Shown: positions 34,337 through 44,374, numbered from the stretch's first letter. The stretch: 64,000 nt of DNA from Balneolaceae bacterium (GCA_034521495.1 JAXHMK010000009.1:62001-126000), one strand, 5' to 3'. Made by a program: numbers and translations. The notes: generated by a model not told the origin, from the sequence alone.

Positions 34337-35195
34337 TTACTCATTTGTAGCATACAGCCACTCATTCTCCCGTTTCACATTGATACCGGAATCCTTGTAT
34401 GGATTTACAGTAAGCCTCATCTGAATGTGGCCGGTAGTACCGTCGGCATTTTGAAAATCCGGGTTATTACCTTCAAGGTCCGAAATACCGATAATGGTAA
34501 TTGTTGAGTCGGTGATGTTCTCAGAAATCACAAAATTGAACTTGCTGTCCGGGTTGTACCGGTCCAAATCACTCAATTGGATAGGTCGGGTGGAGCCGTC
34601 GTCTGCGACAAATGTTGTGAAATGTCCACCGCCACCTCCTTTCTCTTGTGGCAGTATGGCTTTGGCAGATGCATCGAAATGAAGATCAAACATCTCAAAC
34701 TGAAGCTGATCTAGACGCCTGCTGCCGATCTGCATGAGGCAACATAGCTCACTTTATTGAAGTAGACCCAAGCTTACTGAGGAATAAACTCCGATACCAA
34801 GTCGCGATGCAGTCACAATCCCCGTACCCAGATGCCATGCAGTATGGGCGAAGTTCGCCATTCAGACTGTTTCCGACTTTTCTATATCCGAAAATCGATC
34901 AATGTTGGTGCCAGATTACAAAGATGACAGCGATACCCATCAACCCATACGTATCAGATGCAGAATTGAATCCTTCCATGCTCATATCGCCTCCAAACTG
35001 ATTGATGGCGTTTCGAGTGGCATACCCAATGTAGCATCATCAGAGGGATCAGTCAGCATAAATGGCCAATCCTTCTGAGCAGCAGGGCTAGAATGGCTCA
35101 AAGGCTTTCGGTACCAGAATCAAAAGCAGCACGATTCCCGGCGATAAATGATTGGCTATCACCCAGTTCAAAATTGGTTTAGTTCTCTCTTTCAT
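34337..35195 (-). pseudogene. decayed copy A of the 276-aa membrane protein
   Basis: DNA closely related to the intact gene at 36071-36901 but with scattered small insertions and deletions (859 versus 831 bp). Only the last 132 codons stay open. The C-terminal module is almost unchanged (DLEGNNPDFQNADGTTGHI). The original ATG position is at 35195. The membrane-helix part is shifted in frame several times, so no functional product is expected, except possibly a soluble C-terminal fragment. Confidence 0.85.
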
Positions 35196-35827
35196 AGTCG
35201 ATACCGTTTGGAGTTAATGTTGCATAAGCCTGATATTTTCCGGTTTGAGAATTCACATTCACAAATTCAGGGTTTTGCCCCTGGCCGATCTTCGCACTTG
35301 CAGTGATTGCCACCTCATCAGGAGAGACGATTTCGTATTCGAAATACGATTTATCTGTTTGTACACCGGGTTCACGACAAATCAATGGAACCATCGTCAT
35401 TTAACTTGTCTCCCATTACTTCTCTGAATGAAGATGCGATTGTGGTGCTGTCCTGATCTGACTGGCTGTAATAGTGTTTAAAGGTATCTAAAAGTATTTC
35501 CTGAGTATGAATTTTTGAGCTTCCTTCATCGATGCTGGATCGTGTTTCAGCTAAATTATTTTCCATAAATTGACTGCGGTCATAAACCACGTAAGCAGCA
35601 AACGATTGAGCCAATACCAACAAAACGATGAGAACGCGAAGGGCAACTTTTTGACTCGAGCTCTCTAACGGTTGAATGAGCTTTCGATTCATTATAATTA
35701 GATAAAGTACGCCAATTAAAACAGCGGTTAGAAATCCGGACCAGATATTTCCCGTTACGTACGAGACCCCGGCAGATGCTGCTACGCCCAAGATCCCTGC
35801 TATGATATATCCCAACTCTTTTGTCAT
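35179..35827 (-). pseudogene. decayed copy A of the 214-aa membrane protein
   Basis: Copy of the intact gene at 36885-37529, with net +4 bases. An extra base near 35372-35378 (TTCACGAC where the intact copy has TTCCGAC) breaks the frame after about codon 150. The N-terminal three-helix part is well kept (MTKELGYIIAGILGVAASAG). The last part continues in another frame to the original stop. Confidence 0.85.
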
Positions 35828-35928
35828 ACACTCTTGGTTAGATTGAATTTACAATACAAATCACGCTCTTTTTGGTGAAAAAAGCAAAAAAGGAGATAGG
35901 TCAGATATGAGATGTGAGTTAAGTTGAA

Positions 35929-35998
35929 AGCACGAGCGAGACGCTCGCGCTATTCTAAATTAAGAAACGAAATGGCGCAAGCGTCTCGCTTGTGCCTA
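35929..35998. repeat. REP pair, border of intact cassette copy B
   Basis: GCACGAGCGAGACGCTCGCGC and GGCGCAAGCGTCTCGCTTGTG face opposite ways with the same spacer as at 34222. It marks the boundary of an approximately 1.67-kb tandem duplication (about 34222-35896 and 35927-37600). Confidence 0.8.
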
Positions 35999-36070
35999 TT
36001 GCCTATTTCAATATCCCGTTTGTGCCTGTTTCAGTACGATTCTTAGATTTACGACAGCAACCTCACTTCA

Positions 36071-36901
36071 TTACTCATTTGTAGCATACAGCCACTCATT
36101 CTCCCGTTTCACATTGATACCGGAATCCTTGTATGGATTTACAGTAAGCCTCATCTCAATGTGGCCGGTAGTTCCATCAGCATTTTGAAAATCCGGGTTA
36201 TTACCTTCAAGGTTAGAAATACCGATAATGGTAATTGTTGAGTCGGTGATGTTCTCAGAAATCACAAAATTGAACTTGCTGTCTGGGTTGTACCGGTCCA
36301 AATCACTCAATTGGATAGGTCGGGTGGAGCCGTCGTCTGCGACAAATGTTGTGAATTGTCCACCGCCACCTCCTTTCTCTTGTGGCAGTATGGCTTTGGC
36401 AGATGCATCGAAATAGAGATCAAACATCTCAAACTGAAGCTGGTCAGATGCCTGCTGCCGATCAGCATACTCAGATATTGCTTCATTAGAATTGACCCAA
36501 CTTACAGATGAATAAACTCCGATACTAAGTGCTGCAATCACAATCCCCGTACCAAGATGCCAGGTTATGGGGTAAAGGACCCCATCAGAATGGTTACTTT
36601 TCTTATATCCAAAAATCATCAGGGATGGAGCCAGAACAAAGATCACAGCGATTCCCATCAACCCATACAATAATGCAGAATTGAATCCTTCCATGCTCAT
36701 ATCGCCTCCAAACTGATTGATGGCGTTTCGAGCGGCATACCCATGTAGCATCGCAGAGGGATCAGTCAATAAATGGCCAATCCATTGAGCGGCATTAGAA
36801 AATGGCTCAAAAGCATTCGGTACCAGAATCAAAAGCAGCACGATTCCCGCGATAATGATTGGAATAACCCAGTTTACAATAATTTTAGTTCTCTCGTTCA
36901 T
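36071..36901 (-). CDS. membrane protein with C-terminal NPxF...TG module (cassette gene 2)
   Basis: A 276-aa protein. Three predicted helices: about 8-28 (VNWVIPIIIAGIVLLLILVP), 77-98 and 113-133. Then an extracytoplasmic region with a Gly run (EKGGGGGQF) and a C-terminal module ISNLEGNNPDFQNADGTTGH ... VKREN. The partner upstream ends with a clearly related module (GQNPEFVNVNSQTGKYQ ... YEREN), so the two proteins share a homologous domain. The start overlaps the partner's 3' end by 17 bp. No known family. A decayed tandem copy lies at 34337-35195. Confidence 0.75.
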   Translation of the reverse strand: MNERTKIIVNWVIPIIIAGIVLLLILVPNAFEPFSNAAQWIGHLLTDPSAMLHGYAARNAINQFGGDMSMEGFNSALLYGLMGIAVIFVLAPSLMIFGYKKSNHSDGVLYPITWHLGTGIVIAALSIGVYSSVSWVNSNEAISEYADRQQASDQLQFEMFDLYFDASAKAILPQEKGGGGGQFTTFVADDGSTRPIQLSDLDRYNPDSKFNFVISENITDSTITIIGISNLEGNNPDFQNADGTTGHIEMRLTVNPYKDSGINVKRENEWLYATNE

Positions 36902-37529
36902 AGCTGATCCCGTTTGGAGTTAAGGTTGCAACAGCCTGGTATTTGCCGGTTTGAGAATTCACATTCACAAATTCAGGGTTTTGCCCCTGGCCGATCTTCG
37001 CACTTGCAGTGATTGCCACCTCATCAGGAGAGACGATTTCGTATTCAAAATAGATATCTGTTTGTACACCGGGTTCCGACAAATCAATGGAACCATCGTC
37101 ATTTAACTTGTCTCCCATTACTTCTCTGAATGAAGATGCGATTGTGGTGCTGGCATCCTCAGGCTGAGACGTGTAGTGTTTCAGCGTTTCCAAAAGCACT
37201 TCCTGTGTTCTTACTTTTGAAATGCCTTCATCGATAGTGGCTCTTATTTTAACCAGGTTGCTTTCGGTGAATTGACTGCGGTCATAAACCACGTAAGCAG
37301 CAAACGATTGAGCCAATACCAACAAAACGATGAGAACGCGAAGGGCAACTTTTTGACTCGAGTTCTCTAACGGTTGAATGAGCTTTCGATCCATTATGAT
37401 TAGATAAAGTACGCCAATTAAAATAGCGGTTAGAAATCCGGACCAGATATTTCCCGTTACGAACGAGACCCCGGCTGATGCTGCTACGCCCAAGATCCCT
37501 GCTATGATATATCCCAGCTCTTTTGTCAT
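36885..37529 (-). CDS. membrane protein with C-terminal NPxF...TG module (cassette gene 1)
   Basis: A 214-aa protein with helices at about 7-25, 28-46 and 62-81 (ALRVLIVLLVLAQSFAAYVV), then a soluble domain (82-214) ending in GQGQNPEFVNVNSQTGKYQ and the C-terminus SYEREN. It overlaps gene 2 by 17 bp, so the pair is translationally linked and the products probably form a membrane complex. The C-terminal domain looks pilin- or carbohydrate-binding-like only in a vague way; not recognised. The frameshifted copy is at 35179-35827. Confidence 0.75.
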   Translation of the reverse strand: MTKELGYIIAGILGVAASAGVSFVTGNIWSGFLTAILIGVLYLIIMDRKLIQPLENSSQKVALRVLIVLLVLAQSFAAYVVYDRSQFTESNLVKIRATIDEGISKVRTQEVLLETLKHYTSQPEDASTTIASSFREVMGDKLNDDGSIDLSEPGVQTDIYFEYEIVSPDEVAITASAKIGQGQNPEFVNVNSQTGKYQAVATLTPNGISYEREN

Positions 37530-37685
37530 ACACTCTTGGTTTGATTGAATTTATAAAGGGAATCAAGTTCTTTTTGGTGAAAAAAGCAAAAAGGAGAGAA
37601 ATTTTCCATCTTGCAATGGCAACCACGGTTTGCGACACTGCCCGGCCGCTAAACAGATACTCTCGCTTGTGGGAGGTTCAATTCC

Positions 37686-38165
37686 CTAATCTTCCCGAAG
37701 CATATTCTCAAGACCGTCGGTATTACTTCTTTGAGTGGTTTTCCGCGAACCTGTTTGTTTTTTGTTTTGGCGGCTGAACTCCTTCTTTTCATCCTCATCG
37801 AGACTCTCAAGCTTTCGTTCAAGAATTTCATACATCAGTTTTGACCGAAATGACCGGGCTTTCTCAAGATCATTCTTTTTTACGGATAGTTTCAGATGAT
37901 TTCCCTCCAACTGAAATGGATTGTCGAGGTTGGGTATTCGGTTTAAGGTTATATCAAAAAACCCTGAAAACCACTTTTTCTCAACCTCAATCGAATCAAT
38001 AATTCCTAACGGAATGCGGCACGATTTTACGTCCGAATCCAGAAAACCCAGTGTCGTATCTTTTACTTTGTACTCCAGTTCCAACGATTGATCAGCAATA
38101 CGCAGCAATCCATGGATCTCCGCCAGGCCGAGATAAATATCTTTTTGTTTGAATGGAAGAGTCAT
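37686..38165 (-). CDS. cytosolic protein of unknown function, PH-like
   Basis: ATG at 38165 (MTLPFKQKDIYLGLAEIHG) chosen: the longer frame to 38294 adds a stretch of repeat-derived DNA. The 159-aa protein has a beta-rich first two-thirds (LGFLDSDVKSCRIPLGIIDS, VEKKWFSGFFDITLN) that could be a PH/GRAM-like barrel, and a charged helical tail (LESLDEDEKKEFSRQNKKQ). No signal peptide, membrane segment or catalytic motif. Alone between repeats and the large gene at 38389. Not recognised with certainty. Confidence 0.6.
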   Translation of the reverse strand: MTLPFKQKDIYLGLAEIHGLLRIADQSLELEYKVKDTTLGFLDSDVKSCRIPLGIIDSIEVEKKWFSGFFDITLNRIPNLDNPFQLEGNHLKLSVKKNDLEKARSFRSKLMYEILERKLESLDEDEKKEFSRQNKKQTGSRKTTQRSNTDGLENMLRED

Positions 38166-38388
38166 GGTATTTGAGTTGATCTCTTTTTGAAAGCTGTACC
38201 AAATTAAAAGAAATGGAGATGATTGCAAAGGGAAATGGCAAAAGTGAAAAGGCAGATAGCTCCGGGGGATCGGTACTACGGAAACATGCAGCAAATATAA
38301 AATAGCAGTCGGAGGCCGTGGATCATCAAGATAGATTGCTTAACCTATAGGCCACAAATTTGGTATGTCTGAGATTTTACGTTTGTGT

Positions 38389-41300
38389 TTACCAACCCGG
38401 CGAGATTTGAAAGCCAAAGTATCCGCTTTTATCCGGCCGCTGGAAAGGAATTGCGTAGTATAGTTCTGCAACCAGGTAGCCCAGGATATTTACCCTGGCA
38501 CTCAACCCTGTACTGAAGACGGGAACATTATCAGAGGTTTCATCTGTAGTCCATCGAAAGTCCGGGCTTCGTGAGTTCGACCAAGCCAATCCGCCGTCAA
38601 AAAATGCAGAAAGAGTGGTTGGAATGGTTCTGGATCGAAACAGCGCAAGATCTTCAACTCCAAGTATCGGCATCCGTAGCTCAGCATTGGCAATGGCAAG
38701 CCGGCTTCCGAAGAGTCTGTCGAATTCGGGACAACTGTTCCCGGCTGAGTCTCGGCACTCCCGGGCGGAAAATGATCCGATGTTATATCCGCGAACAAAC
38801 CGTTCATTTCCAAGAAATATCGGGTTTAAACGGCCATCTTCTGCATCGGAGGCATATCGTCCGTAGTGAAGAGCACGAAATCCGAGTGTGAGCGGTTCAA
38901 AGTAGAAATATTTCCTGTAGTCGGCAGTTGCAGTTAGGTAACTGAGTGAACCAAAGGTCTGTTCAGCTTCCAGCCGCATCCGGTGGCCCTGGATCGGGCC
39001 GGTAAATGCAAAAATTGAATTGTCACTTACATAGGCAGCCGAGCTGGTAAAGAGGTTTAAAGGATCTGGTTCGTCGATTGCGGATTCGGTGGTTTCCCGT
39101 TTGAAAGGAATTCCGCGACCCGAAAAATAGATCTGTTCTTGTTCAAACTGGTACCAGAGATGAGTCCAGCCGCCGGAAAATTCAAACCGTTGCGTTTGCG
39201 AAAGCGGATACTTACCCAGGGCATTTACCCGTTCACGAAAAATTCGCTGATTCAAACGGATGACTGACTCAGGAGCAACAACAGGTTCTCCGTCTACCCT
39301 GGTAGTATCGTTTCTGGAAATTCCGGTTCGGGTACTTCTATAGGTTTGATGGGTGATAGATCCACCCCAGATAAATCGATTATCCTGATTGAGATATGCA
39401 ACCTGTCCTGCGATATCTTTTAACCGCCCCTGTACTCGTAATGAGGTTACAAGCTGATGCTGATTTAACATATCGCTAAAGCTCGCTGTAACACCACCGG
39501 CAACTCCAACCCCGAATTGATTGGAAACTCCTGCCCCGGCACCACCGCTGATTCCATCTAAACGAAGAGTAGGCGTATAATCGGAAACACCAAAAGAGGT
39601 ATCATCCGGGAGATCAGTCATGGGATTATTCAGATACATCTGTACGATCTGGTTGCCCTGTTGGCCCGAGCCTGGAAGCTGGCCAGATTCAACAATGGCA
39701 GATTCACCAGATAGTGGAACGTCTTGTTGCTTCTCCTCACTAATTCGGTGAATTTTGTAATTGGAATCATTAAATACGGTAGCCATCATCTCCCCGGTAT
39801 TTGATGCCACAGTGAGAACAGGAGAAAGTTTACTGATCCCGGAAATGCCGGTACTAACATTTGTAACCCGGTATCGCTGACCAGTTTCAAAATCAAACCG
39901 AAAAATATCGCTGAATCCCTGGTAATCAGAGATATAATACAGAGAAGACCCATCTTTACTGTATTTCGGATTGATATGCTTGGCGTTTTCAAAAGATGGA
40001 ATCATTCGAATTTGTTGAGTACGGAGGTTTAGTTCAGCGATTTTCATGTTGCCAAAAATCATGTTCTCCAAATCCGTCTTACTTCCCCGGTCCGTCACAA
40101 AAGCTATTCGTTCACTATCGGGTGACCAGGTAGGCTGCAAGTCTGAATGACGATCCTGTGTAACATTTCGGAGTGAATCGGTTTCAAGATTGTAGATATA
40201 AAGATCGGTATAACCACCATCCGAACCTGAGAAGGCTATTTTGCTTCCATCGGGCGACCAAGCCGGATTGGTAATGGCATCTACATCACCAAAACTGAGT
40301 TGCCGTTCTACTTTCCCGTTATGAATATTGATCAGAGTGATCTGGTTATCGCCTTTAGAAAATACAACTGCGGCAAATGTATTGTTATCCGGAGACCAGC
40401 TGCCAGAAGATTCGATAAATCGAAGAGCACTCAGGTGCGGATCTGTAATTGTAGAGGTTAATTTTCGAATAATCTCACCGGTTTTGGCATCAGCAAGAAA
40501 GAGTTCAATCGAAAATAAATTTCTTTCTGAAATAAATACCACATATTCGCCATTCGGACTGAGTGAGGGAGAAACATTGATACTACCGGTATCTTCCTTT
40601 TTACCAAGAATCGGTTCCCCAACTTCTTCCGGGTGGGTACGATTTTTGATATCATCAGAATACTTTTCCCGAATAGAATTTTGCCACAGTGTTGAAACCG
40701 AATCCCGTGAGATTCCCAGCACTTGTTTAAAACCTTTTTCAAGCCCTTTTTGTGCCGACCTTACATATAATTTCGAAACAGCCTGGTCTCCCCACTGGCC
40801 GGCGATATAGGTCCAAACGGAGTGTCCATATCGGTAGGGGAAATACTCTTGCGGATTGGAAAGATCTTTAATGGAGGGCAGATCATCATTCAAAAGAGCA
40901 CTTCGCATCCACATAGCAGTATGGGTGTCTTCGGCTCCAACTGATAAGTACTCTGCCATTCCCTCAATGAACCACAAAGGCATTTGGCTGGTTGCACGGA
41001 TTCCGCCAATCTTATCCTGGCGTGCAATATCGTACTGAAATGCATGCACAAGTTCATGGCCAAGAACATGATTGGTACTGCTGTTCGCCTCAGCAAATGG
41101 CATAACAACCCGGTTCCGAAGGCCTTCCGTTACACCGCCGGTGCCGACACCTACTTGAGGTACAATATTATTTTGCTGAAAATCGGCATGATTGGCATAG
41201 ATAATTAACGGATTTTTGGATTTCAGGGAGTGATCAAGTGTTACCGAATGGCGTTTATACCAGCGTTCAGCCAGAATGCCGATATCTGCTGTTGCCTCAG

Positions 41301-41466
41301 CTTCTTTGGGATAATGATAGATATCGAAATGTTCGGTATGAAGTATTTTATAATTAAAATTTTCATACTGAACATTATTTCGGCCAAAATACTGGGCCTC
41401 CGCAGAGAAGGGAACTAAGATGAAAATTATTGCTAAACTTGCCAGGAATAACTTTCGAGAAATCAT
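38389..41466 (-). CDS. exported metallopeptidase-propeller-outer-membrane barrel protein
   Basis: This 1025-aa protein has a signal peptide (cleavage after FSAEA). About 35-290 is a gluzincin-type peptidase domain with HExxH at His137-Glu138-His141 (GHELVHAFQYD) and a downstream WFIEGMAEYLS supplying the third zinc-ligand Glu. About 295-600 holds TolB/PD40 beta-propeller blades (PAWSPDGSKIAFSGSDGG, PTWSPDSERIAFVTDRG). About 640-1025 is a strand-rich region ending in an aromatic residue (YFGFQISPGW), as expected for an outer-membrane barrel of the BamA/surface-antigen kind. The reading is an outer-membrane-anchored protease or assembly factor. Substrate unknown. No neighbouring gene on the same transcript is evident. 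Confidence 0.8.
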   Translation of the reverse strand: MISRKLFLASLAIIFILVPFSAEAQYFGRNNVQYENFNYKILHTEHFDIYHYPKEAEATADIGILAERWYKRHSVTLDHSLKSKNPLIIYANHADFQQNNIVPQVGVGTGGVTEGLRNRVVMPFAEANSSTNHVLGHELVHAFQYDIARQDKIGGIRATSQMPLWFIEGMAEYLSVGAEDTHTAMWMRSALLNDDLPSIKDLSNPQEYFPYRYGHSVWTYIAGQWGDQAVSKLYVRSAQKGLEKGFKQVLGISRDSVSTLWQNSIREKYSDDIKNRTHPEEVGEPILGKKEDTGSINVSPSLSPNGEYVVFISERNLFSIELFLADAKTGEIIRKLTSTITDPHLSALRFIESSGSWSPDNNTFAAVVFSKGDNQITLINIHNGKVERQLSFGDVDAITNPAWSPDGSKIAFSGSDGGYTDLYIYNLETDSLRNVTQDRHSDLQPTWSPDSERIAFVTDRGSKTDLENMIFGNMKIAELNLRTQQIRMIPSFENAKHINPKYSKDGSSLYYISDYQGFSDIFRFDFETGQRYRVTNVSTGISGISKLSPVLTVASNTGEMMATVFNDSNYKIHRISEEKQQDVPLSGESAIVESGQLPGSGQQGNQIVQMYLNNPMTDLPDDTSFGVSDYTPTLRLDGISGGAGAGVSNQFGVGVAGGVTASFSDMLNQHQLVTSLRVQGRLKDIAGQVAYLNQDNRFIWGGSITHQTYRSTRTGISRNDTTRVDGEPVVAPESVIRLNQRIFRERVNALGKYPLSQTQRFEFSGGWTHLWYQFEQEQIYFSGRGIPFKRETTESAIDEPDPLNLFTSSAAYVSDNSIFAFTGPIQGHRMRLEAEQTFGSLSYLTATADYRKYFYFEPLTLGFRALHYGRYASDAEDGRLNPIFLGNERFVRGYNIGSFSARECRDSAGNSCPEFDRLFGSRLAIANAELRMPILGVEDLALFRSRTIPTTLSAFFDGGLAWSNSRSPDFRWTTDETSDNVPVFSTGLSARVNILGYLVAELYYAIPFQRPDKSGYFGFQISPGW

Positions 41467-41647
41467 TTGTAATGATCGAATGAATTTTAAAAATTCAAGT
41501 TTTATATCATATTACATAATGATTTCACCTTCAATTAAGTTCCTGTAAAATAACCACTTAAATACAGATAGATACGTATAAGAGAGAAGGATTTTTAAAA
41601 AAATTGAGATGCATGGGTTTTACAACCTGCCATCCCGGATTAAAAAT

Positions 41648-41947
41648 CTATTTTTTACTTCTGAGCATCATCTCCTGGATCACTCTGTCAAGTGGAATCT
41701 CTTTTTCAACGAGAAGAACAAGCATGTGATAAATTAAGTCTGCTGTTTCGCCAATCAGTTCAGCATCCTTTTTGTTTTTCGCAGCGATGATGGTTTCAAC
41801 AGCTTCCTCACCTAATTTTTGAGCAATTTTGTCGATCCCCTTTTTGAATAGTTTTGTGGAGTACGATCCTTTAGGCTTTTCAATTCGCCTGCTGACAAGT
41901 AATCGTTCGAGGTCGTATAGAAATTCAACTTCTTCTTTGGTAGCCAT
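41648..41947 (-). CDS. hisE: phosphoribosyl-ATP diphosphatase, stand-alone
   Basis: This 99-aa all-helical MazG-like enzyme hydrolyses PR-ATP to PR-AMP, the second histidine step. Motifs: SYSTKLFKKGIDKIAQKLGE, then EEAVETIIAAKN and ELIGETADLIYHMLVLL with the metal-binding acidic residues. In most Bacteroidota HisE is fused to HisI. Here there is no HisI domain on either side and no hisI gene in the window. It starts 9 bp after hisF, the likely co-transcribed partner. Confidence 0.93.
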   Translation of the reverse strand: MATKEEVEFLYDLERLLVSRRIEKPKGSYSTKLFKKGIDKIAQKLGEEAVETIIAAKNKKDAELIGETADLIYHMLVLLVEKEIPLDRVIQEMMLRSKK

Positions 41948-41956
41948 ATCTGTGTT

Positions 41957-42724
41957 TTAATTAATAATTCGTACGTTAATTCCTTCTTCTGCCATTTTAG
42001 CCTTAAGATCTGAAATTTCAATCTCCCTGAAATGAAAAATGCTGGCGGCTAACACTGCATCTGCGTTGCCAATTAGAACAGCATCGCAACAGTGCTGAAT
42101 GGTACCGGCGCCGCCACTTGCAATCACGGGAATGGAAAGGCGTTTATTCGCTTCTTTAAGTAATTCAAGGTCAAATCCGGATTTTGTTCCGTCGCGATCC
42201 ATGCTGGTTAACAAGATTTCGCCGGCTCCAAGCTGTTCGGCTTTTTCCATCCAGTCAAGTGCATTCAGGCCGGTTGGTTCAGATCCACCTTTCACAAAAA
42301 CTTCCCACGAATCGTCATCTGGTCGTTTTTTGGCATCTACTGCGGCAACAATCGCCTGGAAGCCAAATTCGTCGGATGCGCGGGTAATCAAATCCGGATC
42401 ACGAACAATTGCGCTGTTTAACGACACTTTATCTGCACCCGCTTTTAAAATTTCTTCGATCTCTTCGACTGATTTGATTCCACCCCCTACGGTAAACGGA
42501 ATATTGATATGCAATGCGATATCTTTTACCAACTTAACAAGCGTTTTCCGTTTCTCTTTGGTGGCAGTAATATCAAGAAAAACAAGTTCGTCTGCACCCT
42601 CTTCGGTATATCGCTGGGCCAGTTCTACAGGATCACCGGCATCCCGAAGGCCGACGAAATTCACCCCTTTCACGGTCCGGCCGTTTTTAATATCAAGGCA
42701 TGGTATGATTCTTCTTGTTAGCAT
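41957..42724 (-). CDS. hisF: imidazole glycerol phosphate synthase cyclase subunit
   Basis: This 255-aa TIM barrel, with HisH, converts PRFAR to IGP and AICAR. Signatures: start [20 protein letters not shown] with catalytic Asp11, [33 protein letters not shown] with the second catalytic Asp, and [10 protein letters not shown]. Length is standard. It is separated from hisA by 1.9 kb holding the plus-strand serpin and zinc-ribbon genes, so it needs its own promoter in 42725-43108 or very long readthrough. Confidence 0.97.
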   Translation of the reverse strand: MLTRRIIPCLDIKNGRTVKGVNFVGLRDAGDPVELAQRYTEEGADELVFLDITATKEKRKTLVKLVKDIALHINIPFTVGGGIKSVEEIEEILKAGADKVSLNSAIVRDPDLITRASDEFGFQAIVAAVDAKKRPDDDSWEVFVKGGSEPTGLNALDWMEKAEQLGAGEILLTSMDRDGTKSGFDLELLKEANKRLSIPVIASGGAGTIQHCCDAVLIGNADAVLAASIFHFREIEISDLKAKMAEEGINVRIIN

Positions 42725-43108
42725 AATTTAGAAGGTGTGAAGATAACAGATATTTTGATTGAAAAGAATGTTTTCTGTGGATTCTGTGGTGTAGGTTATG
42801 ATTATTTCATTCAAATAAAAAATCGTTGTGGGTGAGCTTCCGGCGGTGGCAATCCCCAAACTATTGATAGGGGATTTCAAAAATCTATGTGAGAATTTAA
42901 AAAAGAAGATCATTTGGTTATGAGATTGCATGCTGCTAACAATGGTCGTTAGAGGCGTCGTAGCGATGTCAGAAACATCACTTGATAACAAAAGTACATA
43001 GGTACATCATCAGAAGCGGGTGTATAGATAACAGAGGTCATCAAAAAAAATAAAATATAAAATATCATTCTGCAGGTAATGACGTTCTATCAATAAATCA
43101 AATCAACC
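42725..43108. other. 384-bp divergent gap between hisF and the serpin
   Basis: It must hold promoters for both directions. A degenerate family 3 element (GAGCTTCCGGCGGTGGCAAT) lies at about 42834-42853. No clear promoter pair or gene was recognised. Confidence 0.4.
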
Positions 43109-44374
43109 ATGAACATGAAGATTAAAAAACTGCTGATTTTGACTTTTTCAACCATTCTCATCGCGATATTTTTTCTCACCTGCCAATCGGATGTAACAGG
43201 TCCGGGCGACAGTAGTGGTGAACTGCCAAGAGAGCTTACCGCTTCAGAAAAACAACTTGTAAAAGCGGATCAGTCGTTCAGCTATGATATTTTTCGCCAA
43301 ACCGTTTCGTACGATAATGAGGAGGAGAACCTGTTTATCTCTCCGTTAAGTATTTCTACCGCCCTGGCAATGACGTTAAACGGAGCAGAGGGAGAAACAC
43401 TTGCCCAGATAAAAGAAGCCCTTCATTTGAGCGGAATGGAAATCGAAGAGGTAAACCAGGCGTTTCAATCACTTATTGAGTTGTTGGTTTCTGTTGATCC
43501 TAAAGTGACCATGAAAATTGCAAACTCAGTCTGGCATGAGCAGTCTTTGCCGGTAAAAGATGATTTCCTGCAACGTTTAGAAGAATTTTATAATGCCGAG
43601 GTTGCCGGGCTGGATTTTCAGGATCCGGGATCTGTGGATACGATCAACCGTTGGGTGGATGATAAAACCGAAGGAAAAATTGAGAAAATTCTCGATGAAA
43701 TTCCTGCCGAGATGGTGATGTACCTGATAAATGCGATCTATTTTAAAGGAGACTGGCTCAGTAAGTTTGATAAGGATGATACCCGTAAAGCGGATTTTCA
43801 TCTCGAAAATGGGGAAACCGCGGAGGTTGATATGATGAGCCAAAAAGAGAGATTTGCAGCTTATTTTTCTGAGGACGTTCGGATGATTGAGCTGCCATAT
43901 GGAGACAGTTTGTTTACCATGAGTGTGCTGATGCCGGGTGATCCGGAAATGCCTCTCGATCAATTTATTGAAGAAAAAGTAACATATAAAAACCTGTCCC
44001 AATGGAGATCAAATTTGCACGTTTCAGAGGTTCCACTGGAACTTCCAAAGTTTGAGATGGACTATGAGATTACCTATAACGACATTCTGAAATCGATGGG
44101 CATGGAGCAGGCTTTTAATGAGAATTTAGCTGATTTCTCAGGCATCGCAGACGTCTCACCACAGAATCTCTATATCAGTGAGGTGAAGCATAAAACGTTT
44201 GTCAGCGTTGATGAAGAGGGCACCGAAGCTGCTGCTGTAACTTCAGTTGGTGTTGGAGTTACGTCTTTGCCACCATCCATGGTTGTAAATCGGCCGTTTG
44301 TGTTTATTATCCATGAGAGAGAAAGTGGCACGAATCTTTTTATGGGTAAAGTGAAAGATCCGTCCGTGTTGTAA
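43109..44374 (+). CDS. serpin-family protease inhibitor, lipoprotein
   Basis: This 421-aa protein has a lipobox IFFLTC (Cys25), so it is membrane-anchored. The serpin fold is complete: NLFISPLSISTALAMTLNGA, AIYFKGDWLSKFDK and the C-terminal NRPFVFIIHERESGTNLFMG. The reactive-centre loop starts at about residue 369 with hinge EEGTEAAAVTSVGVGV, small residues as needed for an inhibitory serpin, and ends SLPPSM. P1 cannot be fixed, but lies near Thr-Ser-Leu. It interrupts the his gene run on the opposite strand. It probably protects the cell surface from foreign or own proteases. Confidence 0.95.
   Translation: MNMKIKKLLILTFSTILIAIFFLTCQSDVTGPGDSSGELPRELTASEKQLVKADQSFSYDIFRQTVSYDNEEENLFISPLSISTALAMTLNGAEGETLAQIKEALHLSGMEIEEVNQAFQSLIELLVSVDPKVTMKIANSVWHEQSLPVKDDFLQRLEEFYNAEVAGLDFQDPGSVDTINRWVDDKTEGKIEKILDEIPAEMVMYLINAIYFKGDWLSKFDKDDTRKADFHLENGETAEVDMMSQKERFAAYFSEDVRMIELPYGDSLFTMSVLMPGDPEMPLDQFIEEKVTYKNLSQWRSNLHVSEVPLELPKFEMDYEITYNDILKSMGMEQAFNENLADFSGIADVSPQNLYISEVKHKTFVSVDEEGTEAAAVTSVGVGVTSLPPSMVVNRPFVFIIHERESGTNLFMGKVKDPSVL

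Noticed and set aside
33272-36000. REP arrays considered as a CRISPR array
   Set aside because: Units are imperfect hairpins in both orientations with irregular spacing and shared, not unique, spacers. No cas gene is present.
37650-37700. GGTTCAATTCC, resembling a tRNA T-loop
   Set aside because: No matching acceptor, D or anticodon stems could be folded around it.
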